A DNA stretch of 64,000 nucleotides from positions 1-64,000 of the forward strand of contig NZ_JAVRHV010000009.1 in assembly GCF_031846385.1 (NCBI RefSeq). Reading direction: 5' to 3'. The stretch comes from Urechidicola vernalis (GTDB lineage Bacteria > Bacteroidota > Bacteroidia > Flavobacteriales > Flavobacteriaceae). This document shows, in pieces, positions 52,531 through 61,962 of this stretch (the first letter of the stretch is position 1; every line of letters starts with the position of its first letter). Both the position numbers and the translations under genes were made by a program. Under the pieces are notes generated by a model. It searched no databases, was not told where the DNA came from, and saw only the letters and a program-made list of their open reading frames with translations.

Positions 52531-54958
52531 TTTTTTTTCTTTTTTCAATCATAAACCAACCAAATGGAATTATTAATAAAAGTGTATATGATATTAACGT
52601 AATCGTATTCCCTTTTCTAATTACAGTCGGTTCAAATTTAAATTCGATAGTATGTTCTCCTGAAGGAACAAACAAACCACGCAATATGTAATTCGTTCTA
52701 ATATGCTCAACTAATTTACCATCAATGTATGCATTCCACCCATTCTTGTAATACATCTCAGAAAATACCGCGAAGGCTTCCATGTTACTTTTTGAATTGT
52801 ATTTCAAATAGTTTGGTTTATAGTCTGTCAATTGAATTGTTGCCAAAGAATCTTTACTAAAACGTAAATCTCTACCATCTACGACATTAGAAAACTGAGC
52901 GCTATTTACAATTGCAATCTCTCTAGAATTTAGACTATCTAATGCCTTTATTTCTTCATTGGCATTATCAACAAACCCTATTTTATTCACAAACCAAGCA
53001 TTACCGTTTGCAGCATCACTTTGCTCCAAAATCTCTTTACCTGAATCATCAGAACTAATAAAATACTTTACATTAAGCATATTAAATACTTCCTGATTTC
53101 CCTTAGCCATATGAAAATCATACAATTCTTGATAACGTCTAGGTTTTGCAGCATGATAGCCTCCAATGGATTTGTGAAAATATGGTGTTACACCATCGGC
53201 CATCGGGTTTCTATTTAAATTAGCAACCCTATATGTTCCCTTATCTTTTAAAATTTCCTTGTCAATTGCCGAAGCATTAAATGGTTTATTAACTTTTCTT
53301 GCCGAAGTAAAATGCGCATCGTTTACATACCTCTTATCCACTTTTACTAAATCCGATACAATAAGAACACCTAATATTGCTACAAAAACAAGTTCTTTAA
53401 TTTTATTCTGAACAAACATCCAGATTAACCCAGCCAACACGGCAACAAAACCTAACGTTCTTATCGCATCGCCGTTGAAAAGCGACTGCCTATCGGCAAC
53501 AATGGCATCTAAAAACCCTGCAACCTGAGCATCAATCTGTTCATCTATTGGAGTTACAAAAGAGAATAAACTTGTTCCTAGAACCACAAATAGAAGAGCC
53601 AAACCAACCACAATAAAAGTCGTTAATTTTAATCCTTTTAATTTCTCCTCCTTAGATAAGTTATCTGCTAGTAATTCTTTTACTCCAAGTATACCAAGCA
53701 ATGGAATACACAATTCTGCAATAACTTGTATCGACGCCACCGCTCTAAATTTGTTATAAAGTGGCACATAATTGATAAAGAAATCGGTTAAGAAGGCAAA
53801 ATGTTTCCCCCAACTCAAAAGAATCGAGAAAATAGTTGCTGCAAGTAACCAATACTTATATTTCCCTTTTACCAAAAATAGTCCAAGTACAAACAGAAAA
53901 ATGAATATTGCTCCTATGTAATACGGCGCAGCAACAAATGGCATTTTACCCCAATACATTGAAGACACCTGCATTAAATAGTTTGCATCTCCAGGATTTA
54001 ATCCTTTATTAACTGCATCTTGTAAAAATTCACGTAACTGACTCTCATCAACGCGTTCACCATTTGTACCACCAACAAATCTTGGAATAAACAAACTAAA
54101 TGTTTCCCATTGTCCGTAACTATATTCAGTAATATATTCTGTAGATAAGCCCGATGTTTTCTCTTTTTCAGATCCATCAGGATTAATAGTTAATTCACTT
54201 TGACTTCGTGTACTTTCTTTCGCATATTCTTGGGTCGCCATTAAACTTGTAGCGTTAGTCCCCACCGCAATAATTACGGCTACAACCAAAATTCCAATTG
54301 CTTTAAAAAACTCAGGTAATTCCTTCTTTTTAAATGCTTCTATAAATTGAATTATACCCAATATAATAACAGCAAACATTAAGTAATAGGTCATCTGAAT
54401 ATGACTCGCCATTAATTCAAGTGACATGGCTAAGGCGGTCACAACAAACCCCCATAAATATTTACGTTGAAACACTAATAAAATACCCGAAAGCACTAAA
54501 GGCATATAACCAATTGCATGTGCTTTTGCGTTATGCCCAGCGGCATATAAACTGATAAAATAAGTAGAGAATCCGAATCCGAGCGCTCCGATTATAGCCA
54601 ACTTCCAATCTACTTTTAACACCAATAATAAAACAAAAAAACCTACAAAACACAGAAACAAATAGTCCGCCGGTCTTGGTAAAAACCGAATTACACTATC
54701 TAGTTTTTTAATAAAATCGTATGGGTAATACGTACTTACAACGTATGACGGCATTCCTCCAAAAGAAGTATTTGTCCAATAAGGCTCCTCATCATGTTGT
54801 TTTCTATAATCAACAATTTCTTTAGAAGATCCAATAAATTGTGTGATATCACTTTGTTGGATTTTCTTTCCTTGCAAAACCGGAGAGAAATACGCCAAAG
54901 ATGCAATAACAAAAATTACAATTGCTACTGCATAGGGAATAAGCTTTTTAAAATTCAT
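52499..54958 (-). CDS. YfhO-family membrane protein
   Basis: An 819-residue polytopic membrane protein: about 11-13 helices in residues 1-540, a periplasmic-looking domain (about 560-770) with YFISSDDSGKEIL, and a last helix (ITLISYTLLLIIPFGWFMI) near 790. YSPVLQGKKIQQSDITQF-like opening and GGMPSYVVSTYYPYD are typical of YfhO (PF09586), thought to be lipid-linked sugar transferases, as in lipoteichoic-acid glycosylation of Firmicutes. Role in a Gram-negative polysaccharide operon is inferred. The 3' end overlaps the methyltransferase gene. Confidence 0.9.
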   Translation of the reverse strand: MNFKKLIPYAVAIVIFVIASLAYFSPVLQGKKIQQSDITQFIGSSKEIVDYRKQHDEEPYWTNTSFGGMPSYVVSTYYPYDFIKKLDSVIRFLPRPADYLFLCFVGFFVLLLVLKVDWKLAIIGALGFGFSTYFISLYAAGHNAKAHAIGYMPLVLSGILLVFQRKYLWGFVVTALAMSLELMASHIQMTYYLMFAVIILGIIQFIEAFKKKELPEFFKAIGILVVAVIIAVGTNATSLMATQEYAKESTRSQSELTINPDGSEKEKTSGLSTEYITEYSYGQWETFSLFIPRFVGGTNGERVDESQLREFLQDAVNKGLNPGDANYLMQVSSMYWGKMPFVAAPYYIGAIFIFLFVLGLFLVKGKYKYWLLAATIFSILLSWGKHFAFLTDFFINYVPLYNKFRAVASIQVIAELCIPLLGILGVKELLADNLSKEEKLKGLKLTTFIVVGLALLFVVLGTSLFSFVTPIDEQIDAQVAGFLDAIVADRQSLFNGDAIRTLGFVAVLAGLIWMFVQNKIKELVFVAILGVLIVSDLVKVDKRYVNDAHFTSARKVNKPFNASAIDKEILKDKGTYRVANLNRNPMADGVTPYFHKSIGGYHAAKPRRYQELYDFHMAKGNQEVFNMLNVKYFISSDDSGKEILEQSDAANGNAWFVNKIGFVDNANEEIKALDSLNSREIAIVNSAQFSNVVDGRDLRFSKDSLATIQLTDYKPNYLKYNSKSNMEAFAVFSEMYYKNGWNAYIDGKLVEHIRTNYILRGLFVPSGEHTIEFKFEPTVIRKGNTITLISYTLLLIIPFGWFMIEKRKKNVQETTKETV

Positions 54959-54981
54959 TTAAATTAATTGCTTAATTAATA

Positions 54982-55254
54982 TTAATCGACTTCTTCGTAG
55001 TCAACATATTCTCCAACCGTATTATTCGAAGATTTGGATTGGTTAGGATTCTTATCTATAACAGTTTCACCAACATTTTGTTTTGGCTGTTGCTTCTGTT
55101 GCTGTTGATTTTTTACGCGCTCTTCAAATTTCTTAGCAGCCCTATTTAAAATAATGGGTGCCATATATTTACCTATCATTTTAAGGCCATAGTATACAAT
55201 AACAATAATGAAAATTGTTCGTAAAAAACTAGTGATTTCTGCCTCCTGCATCAT
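54982..55254 (-). CDS. DUF4834-like small membrane protein
   Basis: A 90-residue protein with one N-terminal membrane helix (LRTIFIIVIVYYGLKMIGKYM) and a charged Gln/Lys-rich tail (QQQQKQQPKQNV) ending VGEYVDYEEVD. It matches the DUF4834 pattern of Bacteroidota, usually next to YfhO. Function unknown. Two consecutive ATGs could start it. First gene of the polysaccharide operon; a -7 box TATTTTTG lies about 18 bases upstream. Confidence 0.85.
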   Translation of the reverse strand: MMQEAEITSFLRTIFIIVIVYYGLKMIGKYMAPIILNRAAKKFEERVKNQQQQKQQPKQNVGETVIDKNPNQSKSSNNTVGEYVDYEEVD

Positions 55255-55271
55255 TGTCTAAAAATTTATTT

Positions 55272-55279
55272 CAAAAATA
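55272..55279 (-). promoter_or_regulatory. -7 promoter element of the polysaccharide operon
   Basis: TATTTTTG on the minus strand (consensus TAnnTTTG), 18 bases before the DUF4834 start, so likely driving the seven genes down to the flippase. No clear -33 element. Confidence 0.55.
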
Positions 55280-55321
55280 ACAATTTGAATAGAACTTAAA
55301 ACGTTTACAATGATAAAATCT

Positions 55322-55329
55322 TATATTTG
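55322..55329 (+). promoter_or_regulatory. -7 promoter element of the transporter-like gene
   Basis: TATATTTG matches TAnnTTTG exactly; a leader of about 16 bases is predicted before the ATG at 55350. No good -33 TTG. Confidence 0.55.
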
Positions 55330-55349
55330 ACTTTAATTAACCCTTCGTT

Positions 55350-56273
55350 ATGAAAAACTTTTTTTTCGTCATTTTCTTTGTTCTATCCGTGCAACAAATT
55401 TCGGCGCAATACACAGATATTATTAACTCTAAAAGACCCGGTAATTCTGAAAGCCCATATGGAGTAGGCACAGATGTATTTCAGGCTGAAACTGGATTCT
55501 TTTATGGACAAGGTGATTCCGATAGAACCTTTGCAAGAATAAATCCTATGGGAACGAATTTGTTTTTGCGTTATGGTAAATTTATGGAACAATTGGAATT
55601 TAATTTAAATTTTACCTATCAGCAAAACGACCTTCAATTCAATAATGTTTTAAGTTCTACGTCTCAAATTAGTGGAATAAGCCAGTTCACTGTTGGTGCT
55701 AAATACATGATTTACCAAAAGGAATTTGCAGATAAGTCTAAAGAAATAAGAAGTTGGAAAAAAAGAACTGAATTCGACAAAAGCAGGTGGATACCCTCTG
55801 TTGGGGTTTACCTAGGGCTAAATACCAATTTATCAAGCGAAGACTATAAAGAAAGTGGTATAAGTCCTAAAGCAGCCATCCTTTTGCAGAACGATTTTAC
55901 TCCTAGACTAAACCTTATAACAAACTTAATAGCAGACAAAATAACCACCGATTATTCAGTATACTCATATATTCTAACGATGACCTATGCCATGAATGAT
56001 TTATGGTCTATTTTTGTCGAAAATCAGGGTGATTTTACCGAATATAGAAACGATTTTCAACTTGGAACTGGAGCTGCTTATTTGTACTCTAGAAATTTAC
56101 AATTTGATGCAGCAGTTAGAGCAAATTTAAATCCAGATGAGGCTGGGTTTATTGCGAGTATCGGTGCCTCTTGGAGGTTAGATATGCATCAAGATGAATT
56201 AGTTGAATCGAACCAAGGTGGAAAACCTAAAAAAAACGGAGGGCTCTTTGGCCTGTTTAAAAAGAAAAAATAA
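55350..56273 (+). CDS. Outer-membrane transporter-like beta-barrel protein
   Basis: A 307-residue exported protein with signal peptide (FFFVIFFVLSVQQISAQ). It begins YTDIINSKRPGNSESPYGVGTDVFQAETGFFYGQGD, typical of the phenol-MetA-degradation/transporter barrel family. Alternating strands continue to IASIGASWRLDM near 280. The last residues are Lys-rich (KKNGGLFGLFKKKK). It heads an operon running at least to the DUF4159 gene, with zero-base spacing to the next. Substrate unknown. Confidence 0.85.
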   Translation: MKNFFFVIFFVLSVQQISAQYTDIINSKRPGNSESPYGVGTDVFQAETGFFYGQGDSDRTFARINPMGTNLFLRYGKFMEQLEFNLNFTYQQNDLQFNNVLSSTSQISGISQFTVGAKYMIYQKEFADKSKEIRSWKKRTEFDKSRWIPSVGVYLGLNTNLSSEDYKESGISPKAAILLQNDFTPRLNLITNLIADKITTDYSVYSYILTMTYAMNDLWSIFVENQGDFTEYRNDFQLGTGAAYLYSRNLQFDAAVRANLNPDEAGFIASIGASWRLDMHQDELVESNQGGKPKKNGGLFGLFKKKK

Positions 56274-57395
56274 ATGATTTTGATAAAAGAAGTTAGTTCT
56301 AAAAAGGAAATGAAAGCATTCGTTAAATTTCCTTTTTCATTATATAAAAACCATCCTTACTGGGTGCCGCCGATTATAAATGATGAACTGGCAAGTCTAG
56401 ATAAAAACATAAACCCTGTATTTAAACATGCAGAAGTCAAGTTTTTACTCGCTTATAAAAGTGGTAAGATTGTGGGTCGTGTTGCTGCCATAATTAATTG
56501 GACTGAGGTAAATACCCAAAAAATTTCAAAAATGCGTTTTGGATGGTATGATATTATTGATGACATAGAAGTTTCAAAAGCGTTATTAAATAGAGTTCAT
56601 GAAATCGGCAAGAATAATAATTTAGAGTTCGTTGAAGGCCCTGTTGGATTCTCGAATCTTGACAAAGTTGGAGTTTTAATAGAAGGATACGATTATTTGG
56701 GCACTATGATTACATGGTACAATCACCCTTATTATGTTACGCATTTAGAAACTTTAGGTTTTAAAAAGGAGAAACAATGGCTAGAAAGCATCATCGAATT
56801 TAAAGATATCGACCCAACTAAATTTACGCGCTTTTCTAAATTAATTTCTCAACGATTTGAATTAACTGCAAAAAGATTTACAAGCACCGATGAATTAATG
56901 CCCTATGTAGATGAGATGTTTGATTTATTTAATGATACCTACAAAACATTGTCCTCATTTGTTCCAATTTCTGAAGATGAAAAAAGTTATTTCAAGAAGA
57001 AATACATTCATTTAATAGATCCCAATTTTATAAAATTTGTGATGGATAAAGATGATAAAATGATTGCTTTCGCTATTACGCTTCCTTCATTTTCTAGAGC
57101 ATTGCAAAAAGCAAAAGGAAAGTTATATCCCTTTGGAATATTTCATCTTTTACAGGCTAGAAAAAAATCTGATGAAATTATTTTTTATCTTATAGGGGTG
57201 AATGAAAAATATCAAAACAAAGGAGTTACAGCGATAATTTTTGATGAATTTTATAAATCTTGTAAAGCAAGAGGAATTAAACGATTGATAAGAACACCTG
57301 AGTTAGACGAGAATGAAGCGATCCATTTATTATGGAAAGATTTCAATCCATTAATTCATAAAAGAAGAAGAACTTATAGACAAGATATTAGTTAA
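56274..57395 (+). CDS. GNAT-superfamily protein, YghO-like
   Basis: A 373-residue protein starting KEVSSKKEMKAFVKFPFSLYKNHPYWVPP, the pattern of a long GNAT-related group (YghO-type). FVEGPVGFSNLDKVGVLIEGYDYLGTMITWYNHPYYVTHLETLGF is the best-conserved stretch. The C-terminal half carries VNEKYQNKGVTAIIFDEFYKS, an acetyl-CoA-loop-like motif. Some databases give such proteins unrelated names; the substrate is unknown. Directly follows the barrel gene and shares its last base with the rsmE start. Confidence 0.82.
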   Translation: MILIKEVSSKKEMKAFVKFPFSLYKNHPYWVPPIINDELASLDKNINPVFKHAEVKFLLAYKSGKIVGRVAAIINWTEVNTQKISKMRFGWYDIIDDIEVSKALLNRVHEIGKNNNLEFVEGPVGFSNLDKVGVLIEGYDYLGTMITWYNHPYYVTHLETLGFKKEKQWLESIIEFKDIDPTKFTRFSKLISQRFELTAKRFTSTDELMPYVDEMFDLFNDTYKTLSSFVPISEDEKSYFKKKYIHLIDPNFIKFVMDKDDKMIAFAITLPSFSRALQKAKGKLYPFGIFHLLQARKKSDEIIFYLIGVNEKYQNKGVTAIIFDEFYKSCKARGIKRLIRTPELDENEAIHLLWKDFNPLIHKRRRTYRQDIS

Positions 57396-58105
57396 TGCAA
57401 CTTTTTTACAGCGAACATATCTCAAATAATTATGCTCAATTTACTTTTGATAAAATTGAAAGCAGACACATTGTGAAGGTTCTCAGAAAAAATACAGGAG
57501 ACCAATTAAATATTACCAATGGAAAAGGTGATCTATTTACTGTAGAAATTGTACTTCCCAATGAAAAAAAATGTCTTGTAGATATTGTAAATTCAGAAAA
57601 GCGAGTAAAACCTTGGAATTACTATTTACATATTGCAATTGCTCCAACTAAAAACAACGATCGCTACGAGTGGTTTTTAGAAAAAGCTACGGAAATTGGC
57701 ATTGATGAAATCACACCAATTATTTGTAAACATTCCGAAAGAAAGGTGATTAAAAAAGAGCGATTTGATAAAGTAATCATTTCTGCTATGAAACAATCAT
57801 TAAAATTTCGATTACCAAAATTAAATGATGTAGTTTCATTTTCAGAATTTATTTCTAAGGAAATAGAAGGTGATAAGCTCATTGCTCATTGTGAAGAAAC
57901 GAATAAAAAAACTCTAAAACAGGTTATACAAGGCTCAAATAAAATTACAATTTTAATTGGTCCTGAAGGTGATTTTTCAATTGCTGAAATTGAAAAAGCA
58001 CTAGGCAAAAATTTCGAACCTGTTACTTTTGGAGCAAGTAGATTAAGAACTGAAACTGCAGGTATAGTTGCTGCGCATAGCGTTTCGATATTAAACGAAA
58101 AATAA
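57395..58105 (+). CDS. rsmE: 16S rRNA (uracil1498-N3)-methyltransferase
   Basis: A 236-residue SPOUT enzyme that methylates U1498 of 16S rRNA. RHIVKVLRKNTGDQLNITNGKGDLFTVEI is the N-terminal PUA-like part; TEIGIDEITPIICKHSERK, ILIGPEGDFSIAEIE and FGASRLRTETAGIVAAHSV form the knot and SAM site. Normal length. It shares one base with the next gene (TAATG) and one with the previous. Confidence 0.96.
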   Translation: MQLFYSEHISNNYAQFTFDKIESRHIVKVLRKNTGDQLNITNGKGDLFTVEIVLPNEKKCLVDIVNSEKRVKPWNYYLHIAIAPTKNNDRYEWFLEKATEIGIDEITPIICKHSERKVIKKERFDKVIISAMKQSLKFRLPKLNDVVSFSEFISKEIEGDKLIAHCEETNKKTLKQVIQGSNKITILIGPEGDFSIAEIEKALGKNFEPVTFGASRLRTETAGIVAAHSVSILNEK

Positions 58106-58746
58106 TGAAAAGATTTATACTTATTTTTTCAATACTTTTTAGTTCATCAACCGTTGGGCAAGAATTGGCAACCTTAAAATATGACGGCGGTGGTGATTGG
58201 TACTCTAACCCTACAGCACTGCCTAATCTGATTCAATATTGTAATAATAATATACAAACAAAAATATCCAGCAATCAAACTTCAGTAGAAGTAGAAAGCA
58301 TAGATTTATTTAATTATCCATTGGTATTTATGACTGGGCATGGGAATGTTTATTTTTCAGATTTTGCTATAGAAAATCTACGAAATTATTTAACATCAGG
58401 AGGTTTTTTGCATATATCAGATAATTATGGGTTGGATCCATACATCAGAAAAGAAATGAAAAAGGTATTTCCAAATGCAGAATTTGAAGAAATACCCAAC
58501 AACCACCCTATTTATCATCAATCGTATAGTTTTGATAAAGGAATACCTAAAATTCATGAACATGATAACAAACCTGCGCAAGGTTTTGGAATTTTTATTG
58601 ATGGAAGGTTAGTATGCTTCTATGACTTTGAAACTGATTTAAGCGATGGTTGGGAAGATGCATCTGTACATAATAATCCCGAGAGCACTAGAGAAAAAGC
58701 CTTACAAATGGGTGCCAATATTGTGCAATATGCTTTTTCTAATTAA
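58105..58746 (+). CDS. DUF4159 exported protein
   Basis: A 213-residue protein with signal peptide (FILIFSILFSSSTVGQ) and the DUF4159 opening LATLKYDGGGDWYSNPTALPNLI. Further conserved stretches are PLVFMTGHGNVYFSD, LRNYLTSGGFLHISDNYG and HPIYHQSYSF. The fold is class I glutamine-amidotransferase-like in related proteins; function unknown. Coupled to rsmE by TAATG. Confidence 0.9.
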   Translation: MKRFILIFSILFSSSTVGQELATLKYDGGGDWYSNPTALPNLIQYCNNNIQTKISSNQTSVEVESIDLFNYPLVFMTGHGNVYFSDFAIENLRNYLTSGGFLHISDNYGLDPYIRKEMKKVFPNAEFEEIPNNHPIYHQSYSFDKGIPKIHEHDNKPAQGFGIFIDGRLVCFYDFETDLSDGWEDASVHNNPESTREKALQMGANIVQYAFSN

Positions 58747-58799
58747 ACAACTTCGTTTCTTAAAATTGGTGTATATTACTCAAAATTAAGAACCACTAC

Positions 58800-59705
58800 A
58801 TGAATGAAAACCTCGATGCAATTCGGATAAACTTTAATGAAGACGGTCTTTGGGTACTTAATATTGCATTAGCTGTTATAATGTTTGGGGTTGCCATAGG
58901 AATCACTATTGATGACTTTAAACGACTTATACATAGTCCTAAAATTGTATTAACCGGTGTTATATCACAATTCATATTATTTCCTGCAGTCACTTTTTTA
59001 CTTATTAAAATAATTGACCCAGCACCAAGTATTGCTTTAGGAATGCTTTTAGTTGCGGCCTGCCCAGGAGGTAACATTTCTAATTTTATGACACAAATGG
59101 CGAAAGGAAACGCGGCCCTTTCGGTAAGTTTAACTGCATTTGCTACACTCATTTGCCTAGTAATGACACCTTTAAATTTTCAGTTTTGGAGTAATCTTCA
59201 TGAGCCCACGGCTCAAATTTTACAATCGGTACAATTAGATTCTTGGAAACTTGTAAAACTGGTATTGCTAATCTTGGGGATACCGCTTGTTTTAGGAATA
59301 TCTTTTAGACGCTGGAAAGAGGACTTAGCCTTAAAAGTAATGAAAGTTCTAAAACCAATATCGGTAATGGTTTTTATTGCTTTAATAGTTATCGCCTTTT
59401 CTCAAAATATCGATATTTTCTTAAATCATATTCACTATGTTTTATTTATTGTTTTAATTCATAATATCATTGGTTTACTTCAAGGTTATTATGCTGGGCA
59501 AATTATGAGTCTCAGTTTTAAGAATAAAAAAACACTATCTATAGAAACTGGAATTCAAAATTCAGGTTTAGGCCTTGTTTTAGTATTCGCTTTTTTTGAA
59601 GATTTGGGTGGCATGGCCCTGTTAGTTGCCTTTTGGGGAATTTGGGATATCGTTTCCGGACTAGTACTCGCTGCCTTTTGGGGGCGTAAAAAAACAAGTA
59701 ACTAA
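58800..59705 (+). CDS. Bile acid:sodium symporter (BASS) family transporter
   Basis: A 301-residue membrane protein with about 9-10 helices. AIGITIDDFKRLIHSPKIVLTGVISQFILFPAVTFLL and LGMLLVAACPGGNISNFMTQMAKGNAALSVSLTAFATL are the family signature; the CPGGNISN stretch and GIQNSGLGLVL form the crossover motifs that bind sodium. Bacterial members carry organic anions such as pyruvate, pantoate or keto acids; the substrate here is unknown. It directly precedes the acyltransferase gene with no gap. Confidence 0.92.
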   Translation: MNENLDAIRINFNEDGLWVLNIALAVIMFGVAIGITIDDFKRLIHSPKIVLTGVISQFILFPAVTFLLIKIIDPAPSIALGMLLVAACPGGNISNFMTQMAKGNAALSVSLTAFATLICLVMTPLNFQFWSNLHEPTAQILQSVQLDSWKLVKLVLLILGIPLVLGISFRRWKEDLALKVMKVLKPISVMVFIALIVIAFSQNIDIFLNHIHYVLFIVLIHNIIGLLQGYYAGQIMSLSFKNKKTLSIETGIQNSGLGLVLVFAFFEDLGGMALLVAFWGIWDIVSGLVLAAFWGRKKTSN

Positions 59706-60743
59706 ATGAAGCAACTTTGGATAACAATTGTTAAGAACTATATCCGAATTGGGCTGTTCTTTTATTATAAAAAAATCAATGTTGTAGGTAAGGAAAACAT
59801 TCCAAAAAAAGGTGCTGTAATGTTTGTTTCTAACCATCAAAATGCACTGATTGACCCTTTAATAATTGGTACAACCAATGGTAGAAATACCCATTTCTTA
59901 ACTCGTGCAGGTGTTTTTAAACGAAAATTAATCATTAGATTTTTTAACAGCGTTCAAATGATTCCAATCTACCGTGTAAGAGATGGTTGGAATACAATTC
60001 CAAAAAACATTGCCATTATTAATAAATGTATCAATCTTTTACATAAAAATAATGTCATTTTAATTTTTCCAGAAGGAGGACATAATTTGGCAAGAAGAAT
60101 TCGTGTGCTTAGTAAAGGATTTACACGAATTTTGTTTGGTACTTTTGAGATATATCCAGAAATGGAAATTCAAATTGTCCCAGTAGGTCTTAACTATGAT
60201 CATATTCTAGACCATCCTGCTTCTTGCTCGGTATATTATGGAAAACCAATTGATGCTAAGAAATTTTGGAATCCTAATGATATTTTTACTTCTACCAATG
60301 AACTCAAAGAAGTTGTAAGAAATGAAATGAAAGTGCTTACCACGCATATTGAAGATTTAAATAATTATGATAAAATTGTAAATGCTTTAAATAATGATAA
60401 TGCTGACTTTCTGGACCCAATTGCTACGAATATAAAAATCGAAACACTTAGCCTAAACCCAAATACAACTACATATAAAAATAAATCAAGCTCAATAATT
60501 CGTATTTTATTCATTGCAAATAGTCTTATTCCTTGGTTATTATGGAAAAAAGTACAACCCATTATTAAAGAGTTGGAATTCACAAGTACGTTCAGATTCG
60601 CTTTCGGAATAACACTTTTTCCGTCATTTTATGTCATTCAAAGTTTTCTTATTGGTAGTATTTTTACCTCAGCTTGGGGCTATTATTACCTTTTCACAAG
60701 TATCTTAATTGGTCTTTTAAATAGTAAGTTCACTAGTAGATAG
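59706..60743 (+). CDS. Lysophospholipid acyltransferase (PlsC-like), HX5D variant
   Basis: A 345-residue membrane-bound acyltransferase. VSNHQNALIDP contains His44 and Asp50, five residues apart rather than the four of classical HX4D; this spacing occurs in bacteroidetal relatives. LIFPEGGHN supplies the EGG acyl-acceptor motif, and PVGLNYDH is also conserved. Two helices at the C-terminus (LFIANSLIPWLLW and IQSFLIGSIFTSAWGYYYLF). Probably acylates lysophosphatidate or a related lipid. Confidence 0.9.
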   Translation: MKQLWITIVKNYIRIGLFFYYKKINVVGKENIPKKGAVMFVSNHQNALIDPLIIGTTNGRNTHFLTRAGVFKRKLIIRFFNSVQMIPIYRVRDGWNTIPKNIAIINKCINLLHKNNVILIFPEGGHNLARRIRVLSKGFTRILFGTFEIYPEMEIQIVPVGLNYDHILDHPASCSVYYGKPIDAKKFWNPNDIFTSTNELKEVVRNEMKVLTTHIEDLNNYDKIVNALNNDNADFLDPIATNIKIETLSLNPNTTTYKNKSSSIIRILFIANSLIPWLLWKKVQPIIKELEFTSTFRFAFGITLFPSFYVIQSFLIGSIFTSAWGYYYLFTSILIGLLNSKFTSR

Positions 60744-60780
60744 TTCATTATTGAAAAATAAAAATAATAACTGAATTACG

Positions 60781-60788
60781 TATATTTG
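60781..60788 (+). promoter_or_regulatory. -7 promoter element of the EF-hand/MscS operon
   Basis: TATATTTG, exact TAnnTTTG, predicting a leader of roughly 47 bases before the ATG at 60840. A TTG lies at 60751-60753, somewhat too far for a standard -33 element. Confidence 0.5.
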
Positions 60789-60839
60789 CTTTAACAAGAA
60801 CAAATATTGAAAAATATTGTTTTTATAAAACAAAAAATT

Positions 60840-61943
60840 ATGAAAAAACTCAGTCTTCTGCTGCTCCTATTTCTAGGAGTGACAATATACGCTCAAGATA
60901 CCACTACGGTTACCGCTGCAAGCGAAGATATTAGTGAAAATCTGGACTTAGAAGCAGTAGCAGCGGCCTTTGGAGATTCAAAGGATTTGGAAGATTTCGA
61001 GAATAAATTAAATGATCCAAAAGAAAAATTATCCAACTTAGATTTAAATGATGATGGCGAGGTAGATTACTTAAGGGTTGTTAGTAATTCCGATAAAAAC
61101 ACCCATGTTGTTACGGTTCAAGCAGTAATTGGTAAAGACCAATTTCAAGATGTTTGTACCATCGATGTTCAAAAAGATTCTAAGGGAGATACGCAAGTAC
61201 AGGTAGTTGGAGATGTATATATGTACGGAACAAATTATATTGTTCAACCAGTTTATGTTACGGCTCCTGTTATTTTTACTTGGTTTTGGGGTCCAATTTT
61301 TAGACCATGGTATTCTCCTTTCTATTGGGGTTACTATCCACCATATTACAGACCTTGGCGGGCCATTGCTATTCATAACTACAGATATCATGCGCGTACT
61401 TACGCACACCATCGCCATTCGTACAATAGAGCAAATGTTAGAATTAATAACAATGTAAATATTAACGTGAATAACCGTAGAAATGATTTGGCTGTAACAA
61501 GACCAGATAATTCATTTCAAAAAAGAAACAAAGGTGTAACCAATAAACAGGGTTTATCCAATAGAGCCGCTACAACTAACAATAGAGCAAATACTAATAA
61601 TAGAGCAAACACCAAAAATAAAAGAGACGGCAAGGCCACCACAGGAAATAAAGTTTCACCAAGTTGGAAACCGTCATCTAGAGAGCGGGTTCATAAAAGC
61701 ACAAGACCATCTACAAGACCAAGTACAATGCCAGGGTCAAGACCATCAACAAGGCCTTCAACTAGGCCAACTTCACCTTCTACTCGACCATCATACAATC
61801 CTAGTTCTAGGCCTAGCTCTAGACCAAGTACTAGACCGAATACAAGGCCAAGCACAAATACTAGACCAAGCACCAGACCTACATCAAGGCCATCATATAA
61901 CAGATCGATGCCATCTAGAAGCATGGGTACTAGAAGAAGATAA
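60840..61943 (+). CDS. Exported EF-hand-loop protein with Arg/Ser/Thr/Pro repeat tail
   Basis: A 367-residue protein. The start at 60840 gives a clean signal peptide (LSLLLLLFLGVTIYAQ). The head (about 20-130) has a single EF-hand-like loop LDLNDDGEVDYL (residues near 75-86). A Trp/Tyr/Pro segment follows (FYWGYYPPYYRPWRAIA, near 160), then a His/Asn-rich stretch, then a tail of more than 100 residues of RPST-type units ending MGTRRR. An in-frame TTG at 60807 is not needed. Its paralogue is the gene at 62910. It precedes mscS by 19 bases. Function unknown; the basic tail could bind acidic polysaccharide (inference). Confidence 0.8.
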   Translation: MKKLSLLLLLFLGVTIYAQDTTTVTAASEDISENLDLEAVAAAFGDSKDLEDFENKLNDPKEKLSNLDLNDDGEVDYLRVVSNSDKNTHVVTVQAVIGKDQFQDVCTIDVQKDSKGDTQVQVVGDVYMYGTNYIVQPVYVTAPVIFTWFWGPIFRPWYSPFYWGYYPPYYRPWRAIAIHNYRYHARTYAHHRHSYNRANVRINNNVNINVNNRRNDLAVTRPDNSFQKRNKGVTNKQGLSNRAATTNNRANTNNRANTKNKRDGKATTGNKVSPSWKPSSRERVHKSTRPSTRPSTMPGSRPSTRPSTRPTSPSTRPSYNPSSRPSSRPSTRPNTRPSTNTRPSTRPTSRPSYNRSMPSRSMGTRRR

Positions 61944-61962
61944 TCAATAAATAAACAAAATA

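Noticed and set aside
52499..52548. Frameshift between the YfhO and methyltransferase genes
   Set aside because: The genes overlap in different frames, but both have complete ends and belong to unrelated families, so it is an ordinary overlap.
61680..61920. CRISPR-like or minisatellite repeat array
   Set aside because: The repeats are 6-12 base units encoding RPST in frame within an exported protein; spacing is irregular and there are no spacers.
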